A stretch of DNA of 64,000 nt from Nicotiana tabacum (GCF_000715075.1 NC_134096.1:62505854-62569853); one strand, 5' to 3'; numbered from the stretch's first letter, positions 34,101-47,808 are shown. Numbers and translations are program-made. Notes: a model not told the origin generated them from the letters alone.

Positions 34101-37100
34101 CTAGAAGAATCTGAATTAATTGAAGATTTCTCTCAAGTATGAAAGCTTTCATATCTGCAGGTCCATCCTCTACATGGCTGATCAGTTTTTCTCATTGTCT
34201 TATCAAACCTAAAATTGACATTTCATTACCTTTAGACATTGATTGAGCTCCCATTTCATATTTTCCCCACAAAACAAGAACAATGGGCACATGCAAGCGA
34301 AAATGTTCTACATTAAAAGCAGTGAGATTTTGAATCTTTGACTTGAAGTTGATAAGCTGCTTTACCTGCTGAGCATGACCTAGAAATAAATATGAGACTT
34401 GCAGTCTACTGGCTGTCTCCTGGATATTTTCATTAATAATAATTCACAGTTAAAAATAGAAAAGGACTGAGTCTGCTCAATTGTCATCAATACAAATGTA
34501 ATGGATCTACTCCCGCTTGTTATTGTTTAATTTTCTCTTTTGCTGATGACAGAGAAGTCCTTGTTTTTATGGTATCCTTTTAGCTCTTTTTTAAAACTAT
34601 TTTCAGAAATGTTGGCATTCCATATTTCAGGTTAATGTGAATAGTGAGTGATGGTTGATTTTCAGACTTCAGAGTTATCCTACACCTTTTTACTTGTTTA
34701 TGTTGGTGGATGGATTCTTTAGCTCTTCCTGTCCTTTGTTGGACACTTCTTGTATCTGTACTAAAGTAAAGGAGAAAGTATACTTAGGCCAGAAATCAGG
34801 ATGATAATAAAAATGGACACCTCCATGTGTGGGTCATCATGTTCTTCGTAGCGATGGCTATTGGACGCGTAGTATGCATACCCCCTGCTTAGCATTGTAC
34901 CCACCTCACACCACAATGAGAATTATTAAACCGCCCCGCGAATTTCTCCCTGCCCATTGCCCTGCTCCCCCCAAAAAAGGAAAAGATAAAAGAGGCATCC
35001 TGTCGAATTGCAGTCTATTGTTCTTTGGCATGGCAGCGTAATTGATTTTTCACTTCCTTGTCTCCTATTCCTCGTTCCTTACACTCCTAGGTTCTTAATT
35101 TCTCGTGGAGAATTTTGGTTGCAGACAATTTCTGTTGTAGCTAGTGAGTTGAGGCTATGATGTCCAAATTTTGTCTCTGAAAAAAGCATATTTTGTGCTT
35201 GCAGGTTTGGCAACACTGCTTATCTATTCATTTCTGTGGCCTTCATCCAGATGCTCAAAGCTCTGAGTATGTCCATATACTTCACTCTTTTCTAGTTGTG
35301 AATTCCTGTGCTTGGGAATCTACTGAATGGCTGTAGCTTTTTCTATATTGAAATGACAGTGCCGGTGGCCACCTTTGTCATGGCTGTTATTTGTGGAACC
35401 GACAAACTAAGATGCGATGTATTCTTGAACATGTTGTTGGTCAGTGTTGGTGTTGTAATATCCTCCTATGGGGAAATTCACTTCAACATAGTGGGTACAG
35501 TTTACCAGGTGACTGGGATATTTGCTGAGGCTCTTAGGCTGGTGTTAACTCAAGTTCTTCTTCAGAAGAAGGGATTAACTCTCAATCCTATCACCAGTTT
35601 ATATTACATAGCTCCATGCAGGTATTTTTCTTTAGTCTTGTAAGGTTGACTTATCTGTTCTCATTTGGTCAAACTGGTGTTTTTGTTCAGGTCTATATGA
35701 TTCCAATTATAATTTTGCTGTCAGTGATTCCAAGCCTTCACCTTGCTCACCACACCCTAGGAATAAGGGGAAAAAAGGATAGCAGGAGTAGGAAACCGTT
35801 CCTTAGATTTGGTAACTTTTTAAAAGGGTTAGAGCAACTTTTCCTTTTGATTGCTTCCGGCTACAGTAACTCCCGATACATTAATATCATCTTACTGCAC
35901 CTAAAATCTGTTGAAATGTGTGTATCACATTATCTATAAGCTTTAGGTGTTAGAGAAGGGGTACTTCTATACACTACTCCCTCTGTTCCATTTTATGTGG
36001 CACTATTTTCTTTTTAGTCTATTTAAAAAAATGACATCTTTCTATGTTTGGAAACAATTTAACTTTAACTTTCCATTTTACCCTTAATGACATGATTTTA
36101 TAGCCACAGGAATCCATGGCATGTTGCTACAAGTTGTGAAAGTCTTTCTTTCTTTCTTAAACCCCTCGTCCAGTTAAACACGTAAAATGAGGAGGGAGTA
36201 TTACTTATTTTTTAGGTCTGCAATAAAATCAGATATAGAGAAGATGTTGAAACTTCAAAGTTGTATTGGATTATTCATTTGTCACAAATTGCTTAAACAG
36301 TTGTAGCTAAAGTTGAAAGGTCTTGCAAAAGGTTGGTAGTACACGGTGTATAGAAAATTGAAGTATTTTATGATTAACTTTGCTGCTGTGTTGACAAAGT
36401 ATATTTACGTGTTCATAAACAACTATTCTAAACGAGGTAAAAGTTAAAAAAAAGTTCCACAGATGTCTCTGGCCCTAACAACATGTGCACATGCTGCTTC
36501 TGCGAGACCATGGCACTCTACATTGTAGTCCTCCTAACTTTACTATTCTGCTTTTGTATTTGTATTATCTAACATGGGATTGTACATAAAGGACATATTT
36601 TATGATGAAATATTGCAGCTAATATTCTCTTGATTTATTTTAAAAGGAGATGGTTTCCAGTTGCTGTATTTACTTTAGAACTGCATCCTTTGTGATGGAT
36701 AGGCTTGCAAATTACAATAAGGTTATGTTTCTTATGCTGTTGCTTGTTTAGTATACTTCTAAGAAACAAGAGATGTTATCTTTAAATTTCCGTTAAGATG
36801 TAGTCCTGTGTATATACCTTTCCTGCATGCCATGCCTATGTCTTGGCTTTGATGAAGTTAAAAAATGTGCAGTTGGTGACAATATGGGTATCTACTTGCT
36901 AGTTCTTTTGTGGAAAATCATGTTAGCAACTATATGAAATGGTTTCTTGGTACATAGATATAGAAGGGGTATGTATCTCTATATCCTCTGACATGCAGGA
37001 TGCAATGACTGTTCTACATATTTGCTTACATTTTCCTCCAAAGTGAGGTGTAGCTTCTATAAACTACTGGCTTCAAAGGAAAACTTTCTCTGTGTGTGCA

Positions 37101-38591
37101 TGGTGGAGCGTAATCATTGTAATTTAAATGTCATTCTTATGTTGTGTAGAGTCTCATGTATGTGATATTTTCCTGTTTCTTGAGGTACTTATCAATTTTT
37201 GTTTTAATATGCAGCTTCATCTTTCTTTTTGTCCCATGGTATCTTCTGGAGAAGCCTGAAATGGAAGTCTCACAGATCCAATTCAATTTTTGGATTTTCT
37301 TTTCAAATGCACTATGTGCACTTGCTTTGAATTTCTCAATTTTCTTGGTGATTGGTAGAACTGGTGCTGTAACCATTCGAGTGGCTGGTGTGTTGAAGGA
37401 TTGGATATTAATTGCGCTTTCAACTTTAATTTTTCCAGAGTCAACGATAACCACACTTAACATTACAGGCTATGCAGTAGGTAAGCTTAATATTCCTTAT
37501 TTGTGGGAACTTTATGCTAAGAAACAACATATTGATACTTACTAAAACAAAAACAAAACGAATGGCATATTGATGAAATTTTATTTTTGTTTTAGCATTA
37601 TGTGGTGTCGTGATGTATAACTATTTGAAAATCAAGGACGTTCGAGCATCCCAGCTTCCTGTAGATAATATTATAGACCGAACAGCTAAGGTCAGATTTC
37701 GTGACTCTCAAGAATGACTTCCAGACTATTGCTTCTTTTTCAGTTTTTGTATTACAACTTTTTTGTTCATTGTTTTCCTGGGTGTTTCCAAATTTCCCAA
37801 GAGGAACATAAATGTATTTGCATGCTTCTTTTTGTTTCTTGGAGAGCTGGTGTTTCTTGTTATAATTATCAAATTCAAAATACAAAACAATTATCATACT
37901 TATATATTTAAGCTATAGAGTTTGCTTAGAGAAAAGCCACATTATAATTTTCATATGCAAGAGATGCTTATAAACACTTAATGCAAGCATTGAATAAGCA
38001 TATTTTACATCTTCTGGCTATCCAATTTTTGTTTCCCGTACTATTATAACTAATCTAATTTGCTTTGTGCTCATCATAGTCAAAAAATAAAACTGAAAAG
38101 GAATATATCTTATTAAGTCACATGCACCTAAGTGTGCTGTAGCGTTCAACGGGTGAAAACCATCAGAGACCAGTGTTTAAATTCCAGTATAGTCAAAACA
38201 TTAGTTGATTTCTTCAAATCTGCCTAAGCCTTGATGGACCAGTGGAATAGTCGAGGTGAGTGCAGGTAAAAAGAAAGAGACATGATTGCTTATTTGGCTG
38301 TGAAAGTTAATGCCTTTGTAAATCATGAAAGATTCGTCTTTCATATGATTTTTCTTGGAATGGTTGTTGTATAGTTAACTCAGATAAAAGTTTACCTTGC
38401 CTGCATTTTGCCTTTTACAGGAGCTTAAGATGGAGAAGAAGTCATCTGATCTGCACTTGCCAGATGATAATGCTATTCTTGGGGGTAGAGGTACAAACAA
38501 TGGTTCTTCAGATTCAACAGTGGATGAGGAAGCTCCCTTCATACCATCAACTAGAATCTCTCATCTTGGGCGAAGTAACCTCTCAACATAA
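31161..38591 (+). CDS. Probable sugar-phosphate/phosphate translocator (At3g17430-like), 9 coding exons
   Basis: Exons: 31161-31247, 32285-32392, 33670-33701, 33781-33831, 35205-35266, 35360-35621, 37215-37480, 37596-37690, 38421-38591. Every junction is GT-AG and in phase, giving 377 aa, about the length of the Arabidopsis homologues. It is a polytopic member of the TPT/nucleotide-sugar transporter family (drug/metabolite superfamily, EamA-type repeats). The sequence shows [10 protein letters not shown] (20-29), [49 protein letters not shown] and [14 protein letters not shown] (251-264, with a Lys262-Asp263 pair). About ten hydrophobic segments are followed by a hydrophilic acidic C-tail ([19 protein letters not shown]). 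It probably works in Golgi or other endomembranes; the substrate cannot be told. Intron 6 holds a Stowaway MITE. Exon 3 is only 32 nt. No stop or frameshift breaks it. Confidence 0.92.
35977..36198. mobile_element. Stowaway-type MITE in transporter intron 6
   Basis: The inverted ends CTCCCTCTGTTCC and (reverse complement of the right end) CTCCCTCCTCAT are flanked by TA dinucleotides (35975-35976 and 36199-36200). It is 222 bp and AT-rich with no ORF, which are hallmarks of Tc1/Mariner-derived Stowaway elements. Confidence 0.8.
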
Positions 38592-40019
38592 GCACTATTA
38601 GTTCCTCGAAATGTCAATTTTTGGTGCAGTTTCAGTTACTAGAATTATAGAACAAGCAAGATTGAGGAGAGCAGGTCTTGTGTATACATCCTCCACCATT
38701 TCGCTAAGAGTTGCATTTCTTTGCAAAATGGTTAGTGCTATCAAACCCTATAAGGTCACGTGTTGTAATATTTTAGGGCTATTGACGTTCAAGAACTATT
38801 ATTCTTTTATTCACATATGCATATTATCATCATACATGCAATTGCATCGTGCCTTGGCAACCTAGATTCTGAAAGTTTTTCAGCTGAAAAGTCTGTTGTC
38901 ATTAGAGAGAAATATCATCGTTCACCCAAAATTGTTACTGTCATAGAAGACAGTCACTAAGCGGCTGGTTTGAGAAAAAGACTCTTGTCTTCATATTTAA
39001 TTTAGTAGTATTATTTTGGTCTATCCTAAGTTAATTTCTACTAATTCCTGTTCTACTTTTTCTTTTCTGTCTCTATTGTTGCTTAAAATATTAAATTTCA
39101 TTTTGATTTTCCCTTTTATTTTTAGTTGGCTCGTATTGGTCATGCCTGTCCATAAATGCAATATCCCGTCGTTGTCTAGCTCGGTGTTCCTTCGCATTCC
39201 CCGTGGCACAAATCAACCAGTAGAGTTGAATAGAACCAATTTTTGTTACAATATGTCAAAATCTGACAATTCCGAATTGAATTTGATTGTAAATGAATTT
39301 TAAACAATTCAACCGAATTAAATCTGACCCAAATATTCTGTTTTTACTTTTTATTGCAAGTGTCCTTGAAAGTTAACCATCATCACAAAAGAAACAATGT
39401 GGACGGTGAAATTTTACATCAGCAGATTTATTAGGGCTCGACGTTTCAACAACTTTACTTGCAAATAATCTTTAGTTCATTTACAATTTGTTGTTTACAA
39501 ATTTTGGGAAAGAATTTGAACTTCACGTTGGCATAGTTATGCTAAATTGAACTAGTGATTTGAAGCGTATTTCAACTTCAAACACCTTTTTTCCCAAGTT
39601 TCATTCACAAATTTTCAATTTCTTTTCGGAAAAAATTATACCTATCCAAATAGAATTACAACTTTCATAACTCTTTTTGACTTCAAACAATCTTTTTTTT
39701 TTCCAGCGTCAACTCGATCAGACACTTCACTGTCCAGTTCTAGCTTCAAATGTTTGTGGGCTTTTCGCTTACTGTAGTAATGCTCGGCCCAAAATTTCCC
39801 AAGCCTGTACTACACTTCCCTGGTTGGGAAAAGACAAGGAACAGTATGTATATAGATGAGGCTGAAAACCATCATCTTATCCACCACCATACTCATCATC
39901 AAAGTCTAAGAAATGCAACTATTTTTGATATGTGCTTAACTACTCATGTTGTTTAATTTGTCTATTATACATTATAGCTGCAACTAACTGCGGTAGAAAA
40001 AGCAGAAGCTTCTTTTCCA
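38592..40019. other. Transporter 3' UTR and intergenic DNA before CRR7
   Basis: No further gene is supported. Short ORFs such as 38611-38865 and 39016-39303 are low-information read-throughs. The CRR7 promoter must lie in the right part, but no clear TATA box was recognised. Confidence 0.5.
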
Positions 40020-41356
40020 ATGGAGACACAATTGTGGTGCAATAAAACGCACAATTGTATTGGTACGTACCCCACTCGAAACCTTGCACTTTCTTTGGAT
40101 TCGGTCTCATTCCTCTTACTGTTTATACGTAGCTACACAGTGACACATCACCTCTTTTCTGCGTTATTAATGGTGGAACACAAAATATTTTGATTGCTTT
40201 ACTTTTATGGTAGGGATTGAGACAACGAGACTCCAAAATCAACTTCCATTTTTACATAGAAGGTGGCAGCAATCATTTTTCCAGCCGTTTAATACCTCAT
40301 TTTTCCACAGTGTAACTTTTCGAAGCATTCACCTCAATGCAACAAAGGTATATTTGTCTACCCGTCGTATTAGAAACCGATTAGAGAACTTGGTACATAC
40401 CTCAATCTCAATACAACTTGTTTAATTTCTAATTCCTCACAAGAGTTTATTTTTGGCCATAAAAAAAGATTTATTTTTTCGAAAATTTGTTTTTTTTTTT
40501 TCGAAATAAGTATTTGGCCATAAAGTTTTCGATTTTCGACGATGAATTTTTCGGTATTTTTCGAAAATTTGAAAAATTACAAAAAATTATTTTTCAAAAT
40601 TTATTTTAGATCACTCACAAAAATTCAAAAACAGCACAATCGTATATTCATGTTCAAACACAACTCTAATTTTCAAATATCATTTTCATTTGAATTTTTT
40701 TTTCACCTTTTTCCAAAATTTTGCAATTCTTATGTCCAAACACCCACTTATAATTTAGTACATACGACCGGTTCATATTATCTGTTTTTAAAGATTTTTG
40801 CGAAAGATATTTTATTTCCTTAGTTATAGTAATTTTTATCTAAATCACCCGTTATCTCTTTTTTTAAATGTATGACGTATCTGTGATCGAGGAATAAGGG
40901 TGAATCTAACACACACACACCAAAAAGAAAAAGTATTTATTGTAGTTCTAAAACATCAAATATACAAATTCAGTTTGGCAGAACAAGTAACATGGACAGG
41001 AGGGAGTATTCAGTTTGAATTATAATTCCAAAACTGAATATTCTACTGTTTTTGTGTCTAAACTAATTCAGACATTGGCTACAAGAAGGAGAAGAGCAAA
41101 CATACAGACAGAGACTTATGTGCTAATGGAACCTGGGAAGTCCGAGGAGTTTGTAACAGAGGAAGAATTAAGGGACAGGTTAAAAGGTTGGCTAGAAAAT
41201 TGGCCAGGCAATGAGTTACCAAAGGATCTTGCAAGATTTGAAGAAATTGATGATGCAATTCAATACCTAGTAAAATCTGTTTGTGAACTTGAAATTGATG
41301 GAGATGTGGGTTCCATTCAGTGGTACGAAGTTCGTTTGCAACAAAACATGGAATAG
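40020..41356 (+). CDS. CRR7: CRR7, chloroplast NDH complex assembly factor, 3 exons
   Basis: Proposed exons: 40020-40062 (14 codons plus 1 nt, donor ATTG^GTACGT), 40214-40347 (acceptor GGTAG^GGATTG, donor CAAAG^GTATAT) and 41072-41356 (acceptor AATTCAG^ACATTG). The frames join cleanly to give 153 aa. The last exon carries the conserved CRR7 core: [60 protein letters not shown]. The first 60 or so residues are rich in R, S, T, F and Q with few acids, fitting a chloroplast transit peptide. In Arabidopsis CRR7 is a stromal factor needed to assemble subcomplex A of the chloroplast NDH complex. Exon 3 is very secure. Exons 1-2 are inferred from splice signals and frame; an alternative start is the ATG at 40207, giving 141 aa without exon 1. 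Confidence 0.85.
40441..40750. mobile_element. MITE-like palindromic insert in CRR7 intron 2
   Basis: The left side TTTATTTTTGGCCATAA and the reverse complement of the right side (AAGTGGGTGTTTGGACATAA) form an imperfect inverted pair around AT-rich TTTTCGAAA-type repeats. TTTGGCCATAAA recurs near 40512. No clean target duplication was found. Confidence 0.4.
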
Positions 41357-41603
41357 TGACTAAAATCAAGCTTAAGCTACTTGCTGCTTCTTGTCATTAC
41401 TTGTCGGATTAGAATGTAATTAGTTGTTGCTATCTATTAAAACATAATACTACTACTCTCGTCTTATTCTATCCACTTAATTATTTACAAAATCTATAGT
41501 AATAATTTAGTCATCATCATGTGTTCTAGTGCTTGTATTCCTGGATGGATGTACGTTATGGATAGTAGATTAGGTATACTCACTACTTTCGAATTGAACT
41601 ATA

Positions 41604-41984
41604 TGGCGTCGTTTGGAAGAATGTATTAGAGAAATAATACATGTATTAGCGTTAATCCTTTTTTTATACACCTTTTCAATCTATGTATTAGTTATACACC
41701 ATATTTGGTACTATCCTATGTAATATCCTTGAAATTAGCAATACCAATGCTATTAATACACGCATAAGCATGGTTAAAGATAAAATTACCCTTGAAGTCC
41801 CTCAAAGCTAAAGAATGTGGAGGGCAGTTTTGTAAACAAATAATTTTTAAAAAAAATTATACAATGCATATTATTTTTAATACACTACACCAAACAGTCA
41901 TAAAAAATAATTTAGCATAACTAATACTCGCATTACTAATACACTTTATTCAGTACTATTTTATACACTCTCCCAAACGACCCA
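41604..41984. mobile_element. MITE downstream of CRR7
   Basis: Terminal inverted repeats: the left end TGGCGTCGTTTGGAAGAATG pairs with the right end, whose reverse complement is TGGGTCGTTTGGGAGAGTG. It is about 380 bp and non-coding. The flanks are TA-rich (ACTATA and TATATATA), so the duplication length is ambiguous. The superfamily is undecided. Confidence 0.65.
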
Positions 41985-42319
41985 TATATATATATATAAA
42001 AGATATCTCATGTAAAAGTCAACTTAATGTATGCTAATTATCTTACTAGGTTCAATAACGTCCACTTTATAAGAGAAAAATTCCTTAAAAGATAGTGGAA
42101 TTTGTTTTTCATTTGTGCTTTGAAAAAATAAATATTTAGTACATTAAAATAGATTAATTTTGATTAGAACAAAAACATATAGAAAATTTATAAAGTTAAA
42201 CTTAATTAGGTTGGAAATGAGATATAAATATACAATTTGTTGATTTAGTTTGATGTCTTTTAACCAAAGTGAAAAAAAAACTGAAAGGTTGGCTAGGGAG
42301 GGGGTCCTTTTCACCTTGA

Positions 42320-42500
42320 ACCAAGGTAATTATTTTGTTTCAATTCATGTGACCATTACTTTTTTTAGCCTATTTCAAAAAATTATTTCTAGATTTGAAA
42401 TAATTTAAAATTTTATTTTATCCTTAATGATAAATTTTATAATCATACAAACATTATGACATTTTTAAATAATAAATTTCAAAAGTATTTTTTTCTCTTC
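42320..42500. repeat. Decayed Stowaway-like fragment
   Basis: CAATTCATGTGACCATTACT and the following TTTAGCCTATTTCAAAAA resemble the left half of the Stowaway element at 35977. Its terminal repeat and right end are missing. Confidence 0.35.
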
Positions 42501-42639
42501 TTTAAAATCTTACTTCTATTAATCATTCTTAATGATGAAAACAAAAACAAAAATCAGAATCGAATTCACATTACGAACTCTTGTACATATTAATCAATGT
42601 TTACAAATAGTAGGCCGGATTCAAAGTAAGGGTACTTTT

Positions 42640-45600
42640 AAGTTGAAAATCGGGTCCTCGAACATAGGGACATTGACAAAAAAATCTAATGAGTTAGCTA
42701 AGATTCTCCTGAAGAGGAAAATCAATACAGCCTTTGTCCAGGAGACTAGATGGGTGGGTACTAAGGCTCGAGATGTAGATGAGTTTAAACTATGGTACTC
42801 AGGAGGTGTAAAGGGTAGGAACGAGGTAAGTATTTTGGTTGATAGAGAACTCAGGGAGTTAGTGATAAATGTGAGATGAGTGAATGATAGGTTGATGGAT
42901 ATTAAGCTAGTCGTTGGAGGGCAGAATGTTCATGTTATTAGTGCTTATACACCTCACGCGGACTTGGGCGAGGAGGTTAAAAGGGACACTTATGGAAGGA
43001 TTTGGACGAGGTTTTGCAAGGTGTCCCACACTCCGACAAGCTGTTCATAGGTGTAGATTTTAATGGCGTTATTGGGGCGTCTGCTAGCGGTTACGACGAA
43101 GTGCATGGCAACTTCAATTTTGGATATAGAAATGAAGGAGGTACTTCGCTTTTGGATTTCGCTAGTGCTTTTGATTTGGTTATAGCTAACTTGTGTTTTC
43201 ACTTCACAAAAGGGAGGAGCATTTGGTCACCATCCATAGTATAGTGGCCAAGACCCACATTGATTCTCTTCTCTTCAGAAGGTGTGATAGAGGTCTATGC
43301 TCAAATTGCAAGGTTATCCCGAGCGAGAATATAGTAACCTAACATATGCTCTTGGTTATGGACTTAGAAATTCAGAGGAGAAGGAATAAGAGGGTCGCGT
43401 GTGGCCAACCAAAGATCAAGTGGGGAGCCTTGACTAAGGATATCGCCCTACAATCAGGGTAGATATTGCAAGGGGGGCCTAGAGGAGTAGTGGGGACACG
43501 AGTAATATGTGGACCTCGACAACGAATTGCATTTTAGAAGCTGATACAGAGGTGCTAGGGGTCTTGAAGGGTCACCCTAATGGACACAAAGAAGACTGGT
43601 GGTGGAATGGACAAGTACAGAAAAAAGTGAAAGCCAAGAAAGCAGTATATTTGAAGCTAGTAGAAAGCAAAGATGGGGAGGAGAGGAGTATGAATAGGGA
43701 ATGGTATAAGAAAGCTAAGAAGGAGGCAAAGTTAGCCGTTACGGAGGCTAAGAATGCAACATTTGAATGGTTGTATGAAGAACTGGGGGCCAAAGGCAGG
43801 GACAAGAAACTACACGTGCTAGCCAAGGAGAGGAAGAGGAGGATCGTGACCTAGACCAAGTGAAGTACATCAAAGACACAAATGATAATATATTGGTGGA
43901 TGGCGCACTTATTAGACGTAGATGGCAGACGTACTCTCATGAACTCTTGAATAATGAGGGGAATAGGGACATCATGATGGGGGACTTGAGGTTCTCTCAG
44001 AGTCCCCGTGAATTTCGGTATTGTAGGTGTATCAAGGTTAAAGAGGTTATGGGAGATATGCATAAGATGAGCAGAGGTAGAGGAACCGGGCCAGATGAGA
44101 TCCCTGTAGAATTTTGGAAGACTGCAGACATAGCAGGTTTGGAATGACTTACTAGGTTATTCAATGTCATTTTTAAGATGATGAAGATGCCTGAAGAATG
44201 GAGGTGGAGTACGATGATTCCATTGTATAAGAATAAGGGGGATATCCAAAATTACAACAACTATAGGAGCGTTAAGCTGCTAAGTCACAACATGAAAATT
44301 TGAGATATGGTGGTTGAAGTTAGGGTGGGGAGTAGTGTATCTATTTTCGAGAACCAATTCGGGTTCATGCATGGGCGATCGACTACTAAATCCATTCACC
44401 TTATTAGAAGACTGGTGGATCAGTATAGGGATAGAAAGAAAAACTAGCACATGGTATTCATTGACCTAGAGAAAGCTTATGATAAAGTTCTTTGGAGGTT
44501 CTTTGGAGGTGTTTGAAGGTGAGAGGTGTGCCCGTAGCATATAAGAGGGTGATCCAGGATACATACGATGGCGTTAAGACCCAGGTTAGGATGGTGGGAG
44601 GAGAGTTGGAACACTTCCTTTTCGGGATGAGCTTGCATCAGGGATCCGTGCTTAGCTCATTTTTATTTGACTTGGTGATAGATGTTCTGATGCAGCACAT
44701 TCAAGAGGAGGTGCCATGGTGCATGTTATTTGCGGATTATATAGTACTAATTAATGAGATGCGAGGTGGTGTTAACGCGAGGCTGGAGGTTTGGAGACAA
44801 ACCTGGAGTTAAAAGGTTTCAAGATGAGCAGGACTAAAACAAAGTACTTGGAATGCAAGTTCAGCGAAGTGACTTATTATATGGATGTGGAAGTGAGGCT
44901 GGATTCACAAGTCATCCGTAAGATGGAGAGTTTCAAGTACCTAGGATCTATTATCTAAGGTAATGATGAGATTGGCGAGGATGTCACACATCGTATTGGA
45001 GCGGGATTGATCAAATAGAGGCTTACTTATGTGGTTTTGAGTGATTAGATGGTGCCAAAAAGACTTAAGGGTAATTTCTATAGAGTGGTGGTTAGACTTA
45101 CTATGCTATATGGGGCATAATGTTGTCCTGTTAAGAACATCTATGTCCAAAAGATGTAAGTAGCAGAAATGAGGATGCTGAGATAGATGTATGGGCATAC
45201 CATTATATAAGATAAGGAATGTTGATATTTCGAAAAAGGTGGGAGTGACACCCGTGGAGGACAAGATGAGGGAAGCTAGGTTGAGAAGGTACGAGCATGT
45301 GAAAAGGGGGTGCATAGATGTCCCAGTGAGGAGGAGTGAGGGGTTACACAGGGGGGGGGGGGAGGCTGAAGAGATGTAGAGGTAGGCCTAAGAAGTAATG
45401 GGGAGAGGTGATTAGATATAAAATGCCGCTACTTCTGTTTACTGAGCATATTACCCTTGATAGGAGGGTATGGAAGTTGAGAATTAGGGTAGAAAGATAG
45501 TGGTTAATCGGGCGCGTCTCATTTTCATGTTATTTTCATTAGTATTAGTCTCACATTTTATTTTCTTCGTATTCGCAAATTTCTTTTACTTTATGTCATT

Positions 45601-45830
45601 TCTTTCACTTCGATTATTATATCACCTTTGCTTGCTGTGGTTACCACTTGTTGTTTCTGCTTCCTTTTGTTTTTTTTTCTTGAGCCAGGGTTTTATTGAA
45701 AATAATCTTTCTACCTTCGTAAGGTAGGGGTAAGGTCTGCATATACTTTACCCTCCCCAGACCCCACTTTATAGGATTATACTTGTTGTTATTGTTGTTG
45801 TTGTTGTTGTTGTTGTATATACATAGATTA
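42640..45830 (+). mobile_element. RTE-type non-LTR retrotransposon (LINE), broken
   Basis: An N-terminal endonuclease (42652: IGSSNIGTL, FVQETRWVGT; 43040: FIGVDFNGVIGA) is followed by a reverse transcriptase with motifs GRGTGPDEIPVEFWK (44070), NYRSVKLL (44262), FGFMHGRSTTKSI (44361), [11 protein letters not shown] (44459), [12 protein letters not shown] (44634) and a degraded FADYIV in place of FADD. Beyond it is a GDEIGEDVTHRI-type segment. It ends with GGGGTAAGGTCTGC and a (TTG)n tail at about 45783-45825. Many stops and frameshifts make it inactive. It lies in the same orientation as CRR7, about 1.3 kb downstream. Confidence 0.85.
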
Positions 45831-46013
45831 TATATTGATCATATTTAGTTGTACACATATTGTGTATAGATACATATTTATACACATATCACATTTAAAT
45901 TAATTTTTCATAAGGGGAGAGGAGGAAATATTGATTATCATGTTCTCTTAGCATGTATTGGTGTGATATTTAGTACCAATATTTGAAAACATTCATTGCG
46001 AGAAATACAAAAT
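45831..46013. other. Short AT-rich spacer between the LINE and element D
   Basis: Nothing recognisable. Confidence 0.5.
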
Positions 46014-46824
46014 TGTCATGACCCAAAATTATATATGCCGTGATGGCGTCTATCGCGATACTAGGCAAGACGACAACTCACAAATAAAAGGCATATTTAA
46101 TTTAAAACATACTGAAATAGGCTTAAGTAAATCAAATCTCATAATGATTGGAAGAAAAAACCACAACTCAAAACGGAATTCCTTAAAATTCGGGTGTCAT
46201 TGAGTACGTGAGCATCTATACAATAACATGGTCTTACTGCTGAAACACTTTCTAGGAAGGTAGAACAGTATAAATGAAACTAAAATAAAGAGGAGGATAG
46301 TCAAGGTGTGTGGACGCCAAGGAATCTACCTCGATAGTCTCCAAACTAAATAAGCTCCAACACTAGCAACCTCCGTGCCCGGAAGTACATGGATCTGCAC
46401 ACTAAGTGCAGAGTGTAGTACGAGTACAACCGACCCAATATACTCAATAAGTATCGTAAATAAACATGGCAAAGTAAGAGAAGCATAAATTATTAATGAT
46501 ACTAGTTATCACCTGTGTAGTTCCGTCTTTTAAACCGGCACAAAGCAATATTGAAAACTAACTCATCAAGTTTCGTGAGAAAACATTCGTGTGTGCATGT
46601 GTACAGTTTCTCAATTACTATGCTCAGACAATATCATGGCATGCAGATGTGATAAACAGTTAAATCGGATAAATGATCAAAGAAATGCAAAATCTACACA
46701 ACACTGGCCGGATTCTCTCAACTTTCCATATCTGTTCCAAAGCATTGATAAGTATTCTCAATAACCGCGAGTACACCATCAAGAGAGAAATATGAGAGGG
46801 TGACCCTAGGGGGATGGATCTGTA

Positions 46825-46970
46825 TCCATACGCTGCATAGACAACTCATGTGCTGCACGGACAACTCACGTGCTAATAATAGAACCTGCACGGACAACTC
46901 ACGTGCTAATAATAGAACCCGCATAGACAACTCACATGCTGCACGGACAACTCACGTTCTAATAACACAA
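46825..46970. repeat. Short tandem array inside element D 3' LTR
   Basis: At least four copies of a unit built on CACGGACAACTCACGTGCT followed by AATAATAGAACC, with variants in which CATAGACAACTCACATGCT replaces it. The corresponding segment is absent from the 5' LTR because of the large deletion there. Confidence 0.75.
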
Positions 46971-47802
46971 TTCGCCCGGTATGGTCACTGGCCTCCAGTC
47001 CAAACATATCATACAAGAGCAATTAAACAAGTATACATGTATGTGATGAATGAATAACAATTCTCATGCTCCTGTACTGGTATAAATGACATGCTAATGT
47101 GTAGGCATGTGCAAAGTGTGCTATCATAGCTCAAATCAGAAATTTCATCGCTGAAAAGCATTTATCATGTTCGTTCAGGGATTAAACCTCTATGTAGCCT
47201 CAACATGGTTCAGCATGTGCGCACCCAATAGCACGTAGCTTCACAATAATTTAGGCAATTAGTGTCTCAATCGATTTTAAATAAGATACTTACCTCAAGC
47301 AAATCAAATCACTCTGCTAGCAAGCCCTTCCCACACGTATCGACCTCCATAAGGATTGAATCTAGCCAAAAATAACGTAATATTATCAACAAAAGCTATA
47401 GGAATTACTTCCAATTAATAAAGCTACGATCTTTAACTAAGGTCAATAAGTCAACTCAAAAACGTCAACCCCGGACCTACTTCTCGGAATCCGGCAAAAT
47501 CAACAAAATCCGAACACCCATTCAACCACAAGTCCAACCATACCAAAATTACTCAATTTTGATTACAACTCGACCTTTAAATATTCAAATTTAAGCATAT
47601 GAAGTTTCTACAATTTTCCCACTTTTTCCAACCCAAAACATTAATTAAATAATAAAAACAATGATATATTCATGTTTATTAACCAAATCCAAGTTAGAAT
47701 CACTTACCCCCATCAATCCCTTAAAAATCCCTCTAAGAATCGCCTCAATCCAAACTCCCAAAATTAAATTATGAAATACAACTCAAACCCTCGTTTTGAA
47801 TT

Positions 47803-47808
47803 CTTATA
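47803..47808 (-). promoter_or_regulatory. TATA-like box in element D 3' LTR
   Basis: Minus strand TATAAG within AATATAAGAATTC, just downstream in element orientation of the CGCGATCGCG block. The same box is preserved in the 5' LTR near 55556. Confidence 0.45.

Noticed and set aside
43572..43826. Minus-strand ORF inside the LINE
   Set aside because: It is a shadow of the LINE coding strand, which carries endonuclease and RT motifs in the + direction.
46825..46970. CRISPR-like array of repeats
   Set aside because: The units are contiguous tandem repeats without unique spacers and sit inside a plant LTR.
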